Source of the DNA: Lysinibacillus xylanilyticus | Lineage (GTDB): Bacteria; Bacillota; Bacilli; Bacillales_A; Planococcaceae | Direction: 5' to 3' | Assembly: GCF_001183605.1 (NCBI RefSeq) | Contig: NZ_LFXJ01000005.1 | Span: 2,052,809 to 2,116,808 of the forward strand | Length of the DNA: 64,000 nucleotides | Made by a program: the position numbers and the translations under genes | Part shown: positions 36,128 through 44,913 of the stretch, piece by piece | How the letters are laid out: every line of letters starts with the position of its first letter | How positions within the stretch are numbered: position 1 is the stretch's first letter | Notes under the pieces: generated by a model | Told to the model about the DNA's origin: nothing | Databases searched by the model: none | The model's input: only the letters and a program-made list of their open reading frames with translations

Positions 36128-36889
36128 TTACGCTTTTTGTGTGCCTAAGTCTGCAAGCACGTCTAAAATTTTTTTATAAAACTCATCACGTGTACCACCG
36201 CGATGAATTTCTTTATATAGCTCACCATCTTGAATGAATAAAATACGCTGACAGTAACTTGCACAGTACGGATCATGCGTAACCATCATGATAGATACAC
36301 CTTGTTCTTTATTTAAGTTTGTCATCGCATCCAGTAAACTTGCTGCATTTTTAGAATCAAGCGCTCCTGTTGGCTCGTCCCCTAAAATAATTGCTGGCTC
36401 ATGTACTAACGCACGTGCTGCGGCCGAACGCTGTTTCTGTCCACCAGATACTTCAGATGGATACTTTTGAAGTATTGCTGATATTCCTAACATATCAGCT
36501 ACCTTTTCTACTTTCGGCCCAATATTACGTGATGAAACACCTTGAAGTGAAAGTGGAAGTGCAATGTTCTCATAGATAGATAAATTCTCTAATAAATTAA
36601 AGTCTTGGAAAATGAACCCTAACTTTTGTGAACGGAAATCTGAAAGCTCACCTTGCTTCATTTTCGTAATATCCGTTCCTGCAATTTCAACAACGCCGTC
36701 TGTCGCTTTATCTAACGTTGAAATTACATTTAATAATGTTGTTTTACCAGAACCAGATGGCCCCATAATGCCGACAAACTCCCCCTCTTGAATTGAGAAT
36801 GATACACCTTTTAACGCGTGTGATTGATTCTCACCTTTTTTACCGTACAATTTTTGAATGTTTTTTACATCTACAACTGGTTTTATCAT
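36128..36889 (-). CDS. BceA-type ABC transporter ATPase
   Basis: 253 residues. Walker A GPSGSGKTTL (near residue 40), Q-loop FIFQDFNLL, signature VSGGQKQRSAAARAL, Walker B IILGDEPTGALDS, and H-loop MVTHD. Family LolD/BceA. It precedes and pairs with the FtsX-like permease. Upstream lies an approximately 250-bp spacer with the terminator of the kinase gene and a candidate response regulator site. Confidence 0.92.
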   Translation of the reverse strand: MIKPVVDVKNIQKLYGKKGENQSHALKGVSFSIQEGEFVGIMGPSGSGKTTLLNVISTLDKATDGVVEIAGTDITKMKQGELSDFRSQKLGFIFQDFNLLENLSIYENIALPLSLQGVSSRNIGPKVEKVADMLGISAILQKYPSEVSGGQKQRSAAARALVHEPAIILGDEPTGALDSKNAASLLDAMTNLNKEQGVSIMMVTHDPYCASYCQRILFIQDGELYKEIHRGGTRDEFYKKILDVLADLGTQKA

Positions 36890-37080
36890 ATATATCCTCC
36901 TACGTTTGTTTTTTCATTTCTTTAAAATAAGCTACTATTCTTATTTGCTTTTAATAAAATTTTCATGTTGCATCCACCTTAAAGTTACAATGAAAACTTT
37001 CTTCTTTATCTTCTTCACTCACCTCATCGCTTTCAATATATAAATGGTAAACTATGAAAATTAAAAAATACCCCCTAAAA

Positions 37081-37139
37081 ACCTTAAGAATTCTTAACAT
37101 TTTATAAAAAAAGCTTATGGAACCTGTAATTCCATAAGC
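37081..37139 (-). terminator. Terminator of the kinase gene with adjacent TTCTTAA box
   Basis: Minus-strand hairpin arms GCTTATGGAA and TTCCATAAGC (37113-37139) followed by a T run. Just beyond it, CCTTAAGAATTCTTAAC (37082-37098) contains CTTAA words 10 bp apart. These resemble those upstream of the regulator operon at 39318-39335 and may be the response regulator site for bceAB. Confidence 0.65.
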
Positions 37140-37143
37140 CATT

Positions 37144-38220
37144 CTATTTGATTGGATGTTCAACAATAAAGGACATCCAGCCATCTTTATACTCTGCATG
37201 TATATTACCATTATGAAGTTCAACGATTCTTTTTGAGATAGCAAGCCCCAGTCCATTTCCTTGATCATTTTTTCTTGCCTTATCACCCCTAAAAAATCTT
37301 TCAAACAATTTATTAGGGTCGCTAACAGACAGCTTCTCGACTTTATTTGATACTTTCAAAATTGCCTTGTTACCTATTAGTTCAAGACATATAGATAATT
37401 CGGATGGTTTCATGCTGTACTTTATCGCATTCATAAAAAGATTTTCATAAACACGTACCATTTTTTCTACATCTATGAAGATAGGTATTGTTTCTTGCGT
37501 GATTGATTTTTGAACGATTAAACTTTCCTTTTCAAATATAGGAATGTATTCTCCAACTATTTGCTCCAACAAACCTGATAAATCGACTTCATTATAGTTT
37601 AAATTAGCATCGCTGCCTGATAAACGGGTATATTCAAACAATTCATCAATTAAATATTTCAATCTCTTTGATTTTAAATAAGTGGTTTCGAGGTATTCCT
37701 GTAATTGTGTTTTACTGTCGTATTGCCCTCTTTTTAATAAATCTAAATAGCCAATAATAGATGTCAACGGTGTGCGTAAGTCATGAGATACGTTCGTTAT
37801 GAGTTCATTTTTTGTACGTTCTAATCGTCTTTCCTGTTCAAATGTATTTTCCAATTCCTTAGACATATAGTTGATATTTTGAGCAAGTTGGGTCAATTCG
37901 TCCTTCCCCTTAATCCCAATTGTCAGACCTAGTTTTCCATTGGCAATATCATTCACATTATCAGAAATGAGCTTCAAATATACTATTTTCTTTCGAACCA
38001 ATATCAAAAAAAGTATTATAAAGGTAAAGATTGCGAACGCGAATATGAACAACATTGCCACATTGAATTCAAACAAACCCCAATGGTCGTATTTTCTAAA
38101 TAATGGATCTAAAATGAATAGAAAAGTGAGGATGGTAAAACCAAACGAGATAAAAAAACTTACTGCAACAGCACCAAGAAGTTTTATAATTATCTTATTT
38201 CTAAAACTAACATTCTTCAT
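37144..38220 (-). CDS. Sensor histidine kinase of the BceAB module (VanS-like layout)
   Basis: 358 residues: two helices (about 14-36 and 50-72), HAMP linker, phospho-His in NVSHDLRTPLTS (near residue 147), N box NLFMNAIKYS, and GNGLGLAISKR. The external loop is very short, so it probably learns of peptides through the transporter, as BceS does. The layout with a HAMP domain differs from the small BceS kinases. Overlaps the regulator gene end by four bases. Confidence 0.9.
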   Translation of the reverse strand: MKNVSFRNKIIIKLLGAVAVSFFISFGFTILTFLFILDPLFRKYDHWGLFEFNVAMLFIFAFAIFTFIILFLILVRKKIVYLKLISDNVNDIANGKLGLTIGIKGKDELTQLAQNINYMSKELENTFEQERRLERTKNELITNVSHDLRTPLTSIIGYLDLLKRGQYDSKTQLQEYLETTYLKSKRLKYLIDELFEYTRLSGSDANLNYNEVDLSGLLEQIVGEYIPIFEKESLIVQKSITQETIPIFIDVEKMVRVYENLFMNAIKYSMKPSELSICLELIGNKAILKVSNKVEKLSVSDPNKLFERFFRGDKARKNDQGNGLGLAISKRIVELHNGNIHAEYKDGWMSFIVEHPIK

Positions 38221-38903
38221 ATTTTATACCCAAATCCCCAAACAGTTTTAATATAAATGGGATGTTTAGAATCCTCTTCAATTTTGTCTCTTATTTTCGT
38301 AATATGCACCATGACGGTATTATCCGATTTATAAAAAACCTCTTTCCAAACGGATTCATATATTTTTTCAACACTCAGGACAATCCCTTTGTTACCGGCA
38401 AGTAGTTCGAGTATGTCAAACTCTTTTGTAGTTAGCCTTGTTTCCTTTCCCCTTACCCATACTTGACGTGTATCAGTATTCACAGTTAAATCACCAATTT
38501 CTAGGATGCTTTTATTATGATTTATTGACGTATTGTATTTTTTAAACCTTCTTAATTGGGATTTTACCCTAGCGATTAATTCCAATGGATTAAACGGTTT
38601 TGATAAATAATCGTCTGCACCAGAGGCTAGACCCTGAATTTTGTCTATATCCTCAGATTTTGCAGATAGCATAATGATAGGCATATTACGGTCTTCCCTA
38701 ATCTTCATACACGCTTCAATACCATTCATATTAGGCATCATAATATCTAAAATAATCAGATCAAACTCCTCTTCTTCTAACAGTTGTAAAGCTTCCAAAG
38801 CATCTCCTGTCTTTTGAGTTTTCAGCCCTTCATTTTCCAAATAAACAGAGATAAGATTTCTAATCTCTCTATCATCATCAACAATAAGAATTTTTGACTC
38901 CAT
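38217..38903 (-). CDS. OmpR/VanR-type response regulator of the BceAB module
   Basis: 228 residues from the ATG at 38903, supported by GGAGG 6 bases upstream; a longer frame to 38936 lacks a site. Receiver: DDDRE (near residue 9), phospho-Asp in LDIMMPNMNG (near 52), Lys in LSKPF. The winged-helix domain ends VWGFGYKI. It is likely to control bceAB and its own operon. Confidence 0.9.
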   Translation of the reverse strand: MESKILIVDDDREIRNLISVYLENEGLKTQKTGDALEALQLLEEEEFDLIILDIMMPNMNGIEACMKIREDRNMPIIMLSAKSEDIDKIQGLASGADDYLSKPFNPLELIARVKSQLRRFKKYNTSINHNKSILEIGDLTVNTDTRQVWVRGKETRLTTKEFDILELLAGNKGIVLSVEKIYESVWKEVFYKSDNTVMVHITKIRDKIEEDSKHPIYIKTVWGFGYKI

Positions 38904-38985
38904 ATGATTCCTCCACATTTTTCTTGTATTGACCAACTAAAGACATAAGCAGGTGAGACATTTCTATCTTCTCCTTATTGTAAAC

Positions 38986-39249
38986 TTACAAACGGAAGAC
39001 AAGAAATAACATAATAGATATAAGTAATATCGTTCCCCTAATATATTGTTCAATATTTACTGTTGATCCATATACAATTAATAAGTTCCCTCTTCTTTTA
39101 ATTAATTTTTCTATGAATACACCTGTACTCAGTCCATATTTGACAATGTAATTTACTTTCTTCAAATCAATTCCTTCAATCATTTTGTCTCCACACCAAC
39201 TGATTTTTAGTGCATTATATACAGAAATAAGAAAGCGAATTGTTTTCAT
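38986..39249 (-). CDS. Small protein at head of the two-component operon
   Basis: 87 residues, no recognised family. It has a charged, amphipathic middle (KKVNYIVKYGLS, FIEKLIKRRGN) and a single C-terminal hydrophobic helix (about 69-86), like a tail-anchored membrane protein. ATG follows GGGTGATTAGGT. It lies downstream of the TTCTTAA direct repeat and about 80 bases before the regulator gene, so it is probably co-transcribed. It may be a small accessory of the peptide-sensing module; that is inference. Confidence 0.5.
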   Translation of the reverse strand: MKTIRFLISVYNALKISWCGDKMIEGIDLKKVNYIVKYGLSTGVFIEKLIKRRGNLLIVYGSTVNIEQYIRGTILLISIMLFLVFRL

Positions 39250-39317
39250 ACCTAATCACCCACTGGTTTGAATTCATAATCATAATAGAGTCCAAACTTT
39301 AAGAAAAAGGGGCAAAA

Positions 39318-39335
39318 GTTCTTAAAATTCTTAAG
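39318..39335 (-). promoter_or_regulatory. Direct-repeat box upstream of the two-component operon
   Basis: Two copies of TTCTTAA start 9 bp apart (39319 and 39328). The core AATTCTTAA also occurs upstream of bceAB at 37089-37097, suggesting a shared response regulator site. Confidence 0.4.
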
Positions 39336-39388
39336 CTTTCTACAGCATTTTGTCATAAGAAAATATGGCACTCCTGAAATGTTCACTA

Positions 39389-39640
39389 TTAGCCAATGAG
39401 CATATCTAATAAACTTACGTCTTGAAGACGAAGTCTGCGGAATTTTGTGAGTGGGCTTGAATCAATCACGTCATCTTCTGGCGCCATACCTAAAAAATAC
39501 TTGAAAGGCATGTCATATTTTGAACGTTCGACAAGGTCTAAATCAGATACATTAAAAGTGGCTTTTAACAATAAGTACTTAAACATTCGAATCGGAGGAA
39601 TCACATTTCTTCCATTGTCTAAACAATATTTTGTTTTCAA
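39389..39640 (-). pseudogene. IS1182-family transposase N-terminal fragment
   Basis: The 83-codon piece contains NVIPPIRMFKYLLLKATFN, LVERSKYDMPFKYFLGMAP and SSPLTKFRR, the N-terminal DUF772 part of IS1182/IS5-like transposases. It stops soon after, so the catalytic domain is missing. Confidence 0.75.
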
Positions 39641-39923
39641 TTCTTCTAAGATGTACTATTTTTTGTTGCCATTCCAATATCCATCAAATAAAAAAAGAGT
39701 CTCCCTCTTATTTCATTCTATAGAAACAAGAGGGGGATTTTCCAATATACTTCCCAAAATTTAACTAGATAATATTACAAAAAAACAATTCATAATTCCT
39801 TAATGATAGAAGGTGTTTTTCACACCTTTAATAATTTCTTCCCAAAACACAATATTGAACCTGCACCCACGTTAATTCAAAAGAAGTATACCCTGAAAGA
39901 AGGGGTATAATCATGATTATTGA

Positions 39924-40613
39924 TTAATCTAGCGCCGTATTTACTGATTCAATAGCATGTATTACAGTTGTATCAAATAAAGGAACTTCTGAATCCTCTT
40001 GTTTTACTAATAGTCCAATTTCTGTACAACCTAATATTATTCCTTCAGCACCTTCATCAACTAAACTCTTAATAACCTTTTTGTAATAATCTCTTGATGA
40101 TTGCTGAATGTTTCCTAAACATAACTCATCATAAATAACTTTATGTACTACGTCTCGTTCAGAAGAATTTGGTACTAATACTCTTATACCATTTGACTCT
40201 ATTCGAGATTTATAAAAGTCTTGCTCCATAGTAAACTTAGTCCCCAATAATCCTACTTTATTAATGTTTGACTTTTTAATTTGTTTTGCTGTGGCTTCTG
40301 CAATATGTAAAATAGGTATATTTAATTTTTCTTCAATATATTCAATTACTTTATGCATAGTATTTGTACAAATAATAATAAATTCTGCCCCTCCTTTTTC
40401 TAATGAAAGAGCAACATCACCTAAAAGTTTTCCGGCCTTGTCCCACTCACCTCTTACTTGATAACGTTCAACCTCTGCAAAATCAACACTATGTAACAAA
40501 CATTTTGCTGAATGTAAACCACCTAATCTCTTTTTTACCTCTTCATTTATAATTCGATAATATTCAACTGATGATTCCCAACTCATTCCACCAATTAGTC
40601 CGATAGTCTTCAT
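39924..40613 (-). CDS. Aspartate/glutamate racemase family protein
   Basis: 229 residues. The two catalytic Cys are visible: ICTNTMHK near residue 83 and LGCTEIG near 195. N-terminal MKTIGLIGGMSWESSVEYY is typical of the YgeA/RacX branch, broad-spectrum racemases for non-canonical D-amino acids used in wall and biofilm control. CGGGGGAAA precedes the ATG. Monocistronic. Confidence 0.88.
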   Translation of the reverse strand: MKTIGLIGGMSWESSVEYYRIINEEVKKRLGGLHSAKCLLHSVDFAEVERYQVRGEWDKAGKLLGDVALSLEKGGAEFIIICTNTMHKVIEYIEEKLNIPILHIAEATAKQIKKSNINKVGLLGTKFTMEQDFYKSRIESNGIRVLVPNSSERDVVHKVIYDELCLGNIQQSSRDYYKKVIKSLVDEGAEGIILGCTEIGLLVKQEDSEVPLFDTTVIHAIESVNTALD

Positions 40614-40755
40614 AAGTTTCCCCCGTAATTTTTAAATTTGTGTAAATGTTTCAAATCTTTTATCCCAGCATAACAATTGTATATAAAAACAGTTTTATTT
40701 CAATATCTTATTTTCTATGTCCAACTTAGTGTACCCTATAAAATTTATTAATAAA

Positions 40756-40926
40756 TCATATCAAATTAGTTCCTTTAATTATTCCTATCGCAATCCCCAT
40801 GGCACTCCCAAGTGTAATACCTAAAGCAGGATTAGTAATAAGTAAACCAAAGATTGAACCAACTCCCATTCCTATAAACATGCTGATTATCATTAATCTA
40901 TTTGTTCCTTTATCATCTTTAAACAA
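40756..40926 (-). CDS. Small glycine-rich membrane protein
   Basis: 56 residues if the TTG at 40926 is used (AGAGG 9 bases upstream). Two hydrophobic segments are rich in small residues: SMFIGMGVGSIFGLLI and LGITLGSAMGIAIGIIKG. The even Gly spacing is the glycine-zipper pattern of small membrane-packing peptides. No family recognised. Alternative: a remnant of a larger protein. Confidence 0.45.
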   Translation of the reverse strand: MFKDDKGTNRLMIISMFIGMGVGSIFGLLITNPALGITLGSAMGIAIGIIKGTNLI

Positions 40927-41399
40927 AAAGCATTCCTCTTTTCTATTTAAATTAACTATCTGATCTGTTTTCTATCTTCGATACTATCTTTCATTATGAA
41001 ATGCGTCTCAAACTTCATCTCTTATACTTATTTTTCTTTCTTAAATTCACAAAAAAAAATTGTTACGTTGGTTCGCTTTTTTTGCGATAAAGGTGCGTGC
41101 CAACGCACCCAATAAGCAGTTTGTGATCGGGAATAATCCATTATGTTTAATCCTTTTCTATTTTGGCACATAACATTAATTAAAGAGGCATTTTTTATTA
41201 AAACTTTATTTTTTCGACAAGTTGATAGTTCCGATAACACACTTAACAATAACTCTGAAATTAAAAGGTTATTTTGGTGGAAAAGTTAATAATACAAGTT
41301 CGTTGGGTAGGTGATATTTCTGTTTCAATATTAGTACTTGCGTGTGAAAATGCTTTTCCGTATTGTGAAATGAAGCCCAGATAATAAATTTATTTCTCT

Positions 41400-41765
41400 G
41401 ATGTTATTTGTAAATCCTCTGGTTAAACGTGTCTCATCAAAGAAAACTTCATCAACTGTATTAGAAGTTTGTTCAACACTTTTTTAGGACTTAATATATT
41501 TGTTAAACCTTGCTCGTGTACCTGTTCTAAGCATTTATATCCAGACTCACTAAAGTCTGCCCCTGTCCGCAATGACGGCGAATATCTTGGATTTGATGAG
41601 TATTTTAGACCAACATGTGTACGTGAACACAGCTATTGTTATGACAGCTTCAATGAAAAATTCGAACACTAAAGTTCATAAGACCAAAGGAATGTGCAAC
41701 CTGTCCATTACGTAATGATTCAATCTGTCAAAAGGTTTTCAAAATCAAGCATAAGGTTTCCTAAA
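41400..41765 (+). pseudogene. IS1182-like transposase remnant, Cys-rich middle part
   Basis: In shifting frames one reads GEYLGFDEYF and then KECATCPLRNDSICQKVFK, the CxxCPLR...C cluster typical of IS1182-family transposases. Frameshifts and stops are frequent. It is on the opposite strand to the fragment at 39389, so it comes from another copy or an inversion. Confidence 0.55.
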
Positions 41766-41770
41766 ATAAA

Positions 41771-41812
41771 ATAAAGCATAAGGTTTCCAAATGGAAATTT
41801 TATGCTTTATGT
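41771..41812. terminator. Hairpin after the transposase remnant
   Basis: Arms ATAAAGCATAAGGTTTCC and GGAAATTTTATGCTTTAT around AAAT. The left arm sequence AAGCATAAGGTTTCC is also present once more just upstream (about 41747). Weak T run. Confidence 0.5.
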
Positions 41813-42025
41813 CACAGAAAGTTAAAATAGTTTTTTGCAAAGTGAAGAGTGGAGGAGTTGCTTCACGGAAAAGCAGGCAGCTAATTTAGCATGTTTATCT
41901 CTTTATTTCGCAAGTAGAACTTTCAATTTAGCCATTAGAACCCTTACTTCTCCTGTAGTACACGAAGCGATTACTCTAATTGAACAATCGCACTCCGTTA
42001 TTTGAAGTAGTTAATAATATCTGAT

Positions 42026-42295
42026 TTATTTTGATGATTTAAAAATTGGTGATGTTTGTTTCTCCCAATCAGTCGGTCCAGCATTAGAATCTATAAACTT
42101 CTGCCAATACTCGCCACTTTTCTTATCAAATATAATAAGATTACTTTCATTTGCTGAGATTAACTCATATCTAAATTGCGCTTCTTTTGCTGCATCTTCT
42201 TGTTTAGAGTGCAAAGACTGTGAAATAAACCAAGAACCTAAAAGAATACATATTCCTAAAAAAATAATTGAAAAAGACATAATATGTTTATTCAT
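42026..42295 (-). CDS. Small membrane-anchored protein
   Basis: 89 residues: one N-terminal helix (about 6-24), then a charged extracellular or periplasmic-side part with QEDAAKEAQFRYELISAN and IFDKKSGEYWQKFI. ATG follows AAAGGGG at 6-7 bases, a strong site. No named family; similar short anchored proteins are common in Bacillaceae. It lies just outside the left end of the IS110 element. Confidence 0.6.
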   Translation of the reverse strand: MNKHIMSFSIIFLGICILLGSWFISQSLHSKQEDAAKEAQFRYELISANESNLIIFDKKSGEYWQKFIDSNAGPTDWEKQTSPIFKSSK

Positions 42296-42414
42296 TTTAC
42301 GACCCCTTTATAAGTAATAATTTCATTGTATCATTTAACAAAAAATAACATTTCACTTTTTCCCTTCTTCAACTAAACCGCCCAGTTAGTCCAATAAGAA
42401 AAACATACTAAGAT

Positions 42415-42457
42415 TAGTAGTGCAGACCAAGGCATTGGTTCGTACTACTATTTTTTT
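42415..42457 (+). terminator. Hairpin with T run inside IS110 left end
   Basis: Arms TAGTAGT and ACTACTA with inner pairs CCAA/TTGG, followed by seven T. It may insulate the element from outside transcription, or form the 5' structure of the bridge RNA. Confidence 0.55.
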
Positions 42458-42464
42458 ATATAGT

Positions 42465-42610
42465 AGAGGTGAAGAATAGGTCGGGCAGCTCTTTGGATCT
42501 TGAATCCGTAAAAAAAACTGACCTACTTCACAACCTTATTTGAATCAGGTTTAAGTATGTTGGATCCTTTGAGATCGTGTATAAGAAATGGGAATCAATA
42601 AGGCTAATGT
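42465..42610 (+). ncRNA. Predicted IS110 bridge RNA (two loops)
   Basis: Two successive stem-loops with large internal loops. Stem 1: GTGAAG and TAGGTC (42469-42482) pair with GACCTA and CTTCAC (42520-42531), leaving a 37-base loop. Stem 2: CCTTATT (42534-42540) pairs with AATAAGG (42597-42603), leaving a loop of about 56 bases. Loop 2 contains AGTATGTT, the reverse complement of AACATACT at both element ends, as expected of a donor-binding loop. Boundaries are approximate. Confidence 0.6.
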
Positions 42611-42641
42611 GAAGACTTCAAAACACATAGGGAGGGAGAAC

Positions 42642-43853
42642 ATGAAACATGTCATCGCCTTTGATATTAGTATGGGAAAGAGTTATATGGTTGTCTATAA
42701 CGCGCTGAAAAAATGTCAGTTGGAAAAGGAAATTGCGCACAATCGTCCGGGATTTATGGACCTTAAAAAGTTAATTGATGACTTAATTGAAGGATATGAT
42801 GAGCAACCTCATATCGTATTTGAATCTACAGGAGTCTATTCAAGAACATTGGAACGTTTCATGCAAGAGAACAACTATAGTTATTGCCTATTAAATCCCT
42901 TGGAAGCAAAACTCCAATGTGATTCCTTACGGATTCACAAAACGGACCGAAGTGATGCACATCAATTGGCACTCACACACTTTACGCACGAAAGACGGAT
43001 TGAAACAGATTCCAATGATGTTTACCGTCAGTTAAAACGATTATCGAGACACTACAGCGAATTGGATGATGAATTGAGCGTCACCCGCAGTCGATTGCAT
43101 AAGGTCGTCCAGGAAACATTTCCTGAACTCGAGAATATTTTCACGACCAAGTCTGAACTGTTCCTAAACGTAGTACAATTATACCCTCATCCAGATCTAG
43201 TCTTGAATCATTCAAAAACAATCATTAAAAATCGAATACTCGCAAACACAAATAAACGAATGGCAGTAAACAAAGCAGAAGAAAAAGCTGTTGAATTAAT
43301 AGAGGCCGCAAAGCAATCTTACCCCGCCGCGTCTTCAACAGATGTGGTTTGTGATCAAGTTCGTGTATATGCTAAACGGTTTCAAGAGCTTCTCCTTCAG
43401 AAAGAACAATGTATCAGTAAAATGGAGTCGATAGCCGAAAGGCTTGAAGAGTATAGCATAATACGTAGTATTCCGGCTATTGGAGCTAACTCAGCTGTCA
43501 GAATCATAGCAGAAATTGGGAACATTCAGAGGTTTGACAACAACAGACAGTTGAATGCCTATACAGGTATTGATATTAGGCGGTATCAATCCGGGAAGTT
43601 TATAGCTAAAGACAAGATTAATAAACGCGGCAATAAACACCTACGTAAAATAATGTATCTAACCGTTCAGAACATGATTAGACAGCGACGATTTGGTGGA
43701 AATCACATCGTTGAGTACTACGATAAATTAAAAACGCAACCCTATAACAAATGTCATAAGGTTGCCTCCATCGCATGTGTAAACAAGTTATTGAAAACGA
43801 TCTTCTTTCTTGTCACACATAATCAAAACTACGACTACAGGTTGGCTCCCTAG
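42642..43853 (+). CDS. IS110-family transposase (DEDD recombinase)
   Basis: 403 residues from the ATG at 42642 with GGGAGGGAG 4 bases upstream. An RuvC-like N-terminal domain starts MKHVIAFDIS (first Asp), with FESTGVYS (Glu) near residue 65 and KTDRSDAHQLA (Asp pair) near 105. The C-terminal Tnp_20 domain has IRSIPAIGANSAVRIIAEIG and the Ser-containing AYTGIDIRRYQSGKF and NKRGNKHLRKIMY, near the catalytic Ser of IS110 enzymes. Full length and without frameshift, so it may be active. Confidence 0.92.
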   Translation: MKHVIAFDISMGKSYMVVYNALKKCQLEKEIAHNRPGFMDLKKLIDDLIEGYDEQPHIVFESTGVYSRTLERFMQENNYSYCLLNPLEAKLQCDSLRIHKTDRSDAHQLALTHFTHERRIETDSNDVYRQLKRLSRHYSELDDELSVTRSRLHKVVQETFPELENIFTTKSELFLNVVQLYPHPDLVLNHSKTIIKNRILANTNKRMAVNKAEEKAVELIEAAKQSYPAASSTDVVCDQVRVYAKRFQELLLQKEQCISKMESIAERLEEYSIIRSIPAIGANSAVRIIAEIGNIQRFDNNRQLNAYTGIDIRRYQSGKFIAKDKINKRGNKHLRKIMYLTVQNMIRQRRFGGNHIVEYYDKLKTQPYNKCHKVASIACVNKLLKTIFFLVTHNQNYDYRLAP

Positions 43854-43883
43854 TACAGTCGTAGCATCAGTTTAACATACTAA

Positions 43884-44093
43884 AGCCTTATGAAAAATCG
43901 AAAAATCACTAGGCTTATTCGGCATGGTCCAATTTATCAAAATAATATCAGAGAGTTAAGAAAGTTATTATAGATACTTGACTAATCGTAAGAAAAGAGC
44001 TGCCAATGCAACTCAATGATCTTCAAGTAAAGCACCCCGTTACTTTAAGTAGAAATCTTCACAATCTGACATTAAAAATAATTTCTTGTCTAA
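43884..44093. other. Spacer after IS110
   Basis: AT-rich, with a weak hairpin (AAGCCT ... AGGCTT near 43884-43917). No gene is supported. Confidence 0.4.
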
Positions 44094-44660
44094 CTATTTC
44101 TTAATTTTATCAAAGTCTTGCTTCAACAAAGAATACATATATAAATCATCAAATTTACCACGTGTAAACTCATAATTCCTTAATAACCCTTCTCTGATAA
44201 AACCTAATTTTTCTACTAACTTTTGTGATGGGATATTAGGTGGCTCGATTAATGCTTCTATCCTTTGAAAATTCATATGTTCATATCCGTAACTTATTAT
44301 AGCTTCAACTGCCTCGTGTGCTATACCTTTTCCCCACTGCTCTTTACTCAATTCAAAGCCAATTTCAGTACGGAAATGATGAGAGACTTTGTTATGAAAA
44401 CCACAACTGCCAATAACAATTCCTTGCTCTTTTAAAGTAATTCCCCATCTAATACCCGTTTTGTTGTTTTGTAATGATTGATACCATGAAATCTCATCCA
44501 AGACATCGTCTATCGATTTAAAAGGTTCTAATCCATAATATTTCATTACTTCTTCATCAGACAGATATTTCAAAATGCTGTTAACATCTTCTTTTGTAAC
44601 TTTTCTTAACACTAATCTTTTAGTCTCAAGTATGGGAAATTTATCAGTATCTATGGTCAT
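44094..44660 (-). CDS. GNAT acetyltransferase, RimJ/RimL type
   Basis: 188 residues from the ATG at 44660 (GGAGTGG upstream). Typical N-terminus LETKRLVLRKVTKEDV and the acetyl-CoA region LSKEQWGKGIAHEAVEA near residue 110, then QKLVEKLGFIREG. Members acetylate ribosomal protein N-termini, amines or antibiotics; the substrate is not deducible. Confidence 0.85.
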   Translation of the reverse strand: MTIDTDKFPILETKRLVLRKVTKEDVNSILKYLSDEEVMKYYGLEPFKSIDDVLDEISWYQSLQNNKTGIRWGITLKEQGIVIGSCGFHNKVSHHFRTEIGFELSKEQWGKGIAHEAVEAIISYGYEHMNFQRIEALIEPPNIPSQKLVEKLGFIREGLLRNYEFTRGKFDDLYMYSLLKQDFDKIKK

Positions 44661-44855
44661 AGTAACCACTCCTCATTTTTTCACTTTTTTGTATTGCTTC
44701 GTCTTCGTTAGTACAATATCTGCATAACAACACTAACATAATATTCCAACTGTTCTATTGATAATTTGCATAAAGTGACCATAATATGTTTACTTTGTTT
44801 AACACTTGCCCTCGGCATACCTCTTATTCAACTAACCTCCCCCATTAGTGAAAAA

Positions 44856-44882
44856 GCGATTGCTCAAATTGAACAATCGCTC
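44856..44882. terminator. Terminator hairpin, also a dispersed short repeat
   Basis: Arms AGCGATTG and CAATCGCT around CTCAAATTGAA. A diverged copy with GCGATTAC and AATTGAACAATCGC lies at 41967-41991, followed in both cases by C-rich CCGTTA. Confidence 0.6.
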
Positions 44883-44913
44883 CCCGTTAGTTCAACAAGG
44901 AAAATTTATCTTT

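Larger units (their letters stand above)
42402..43883 (+). mobile_element. IS110-family insertion sequence
   Basis: An intact-looking element. The 10-bp sequence AACATACTAA occurs at 42402-42411 and again at 43874-43883 and probably marks the two ends (core duplication), giving about 1.47 kb. There are no terminal inverted repeats, as expected of IS110. The 5' non-coding end of about 230 bp precedes the transposase, the layout of the IS110 group, where the bridge RNA is upstream. Confidence 0.75.
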
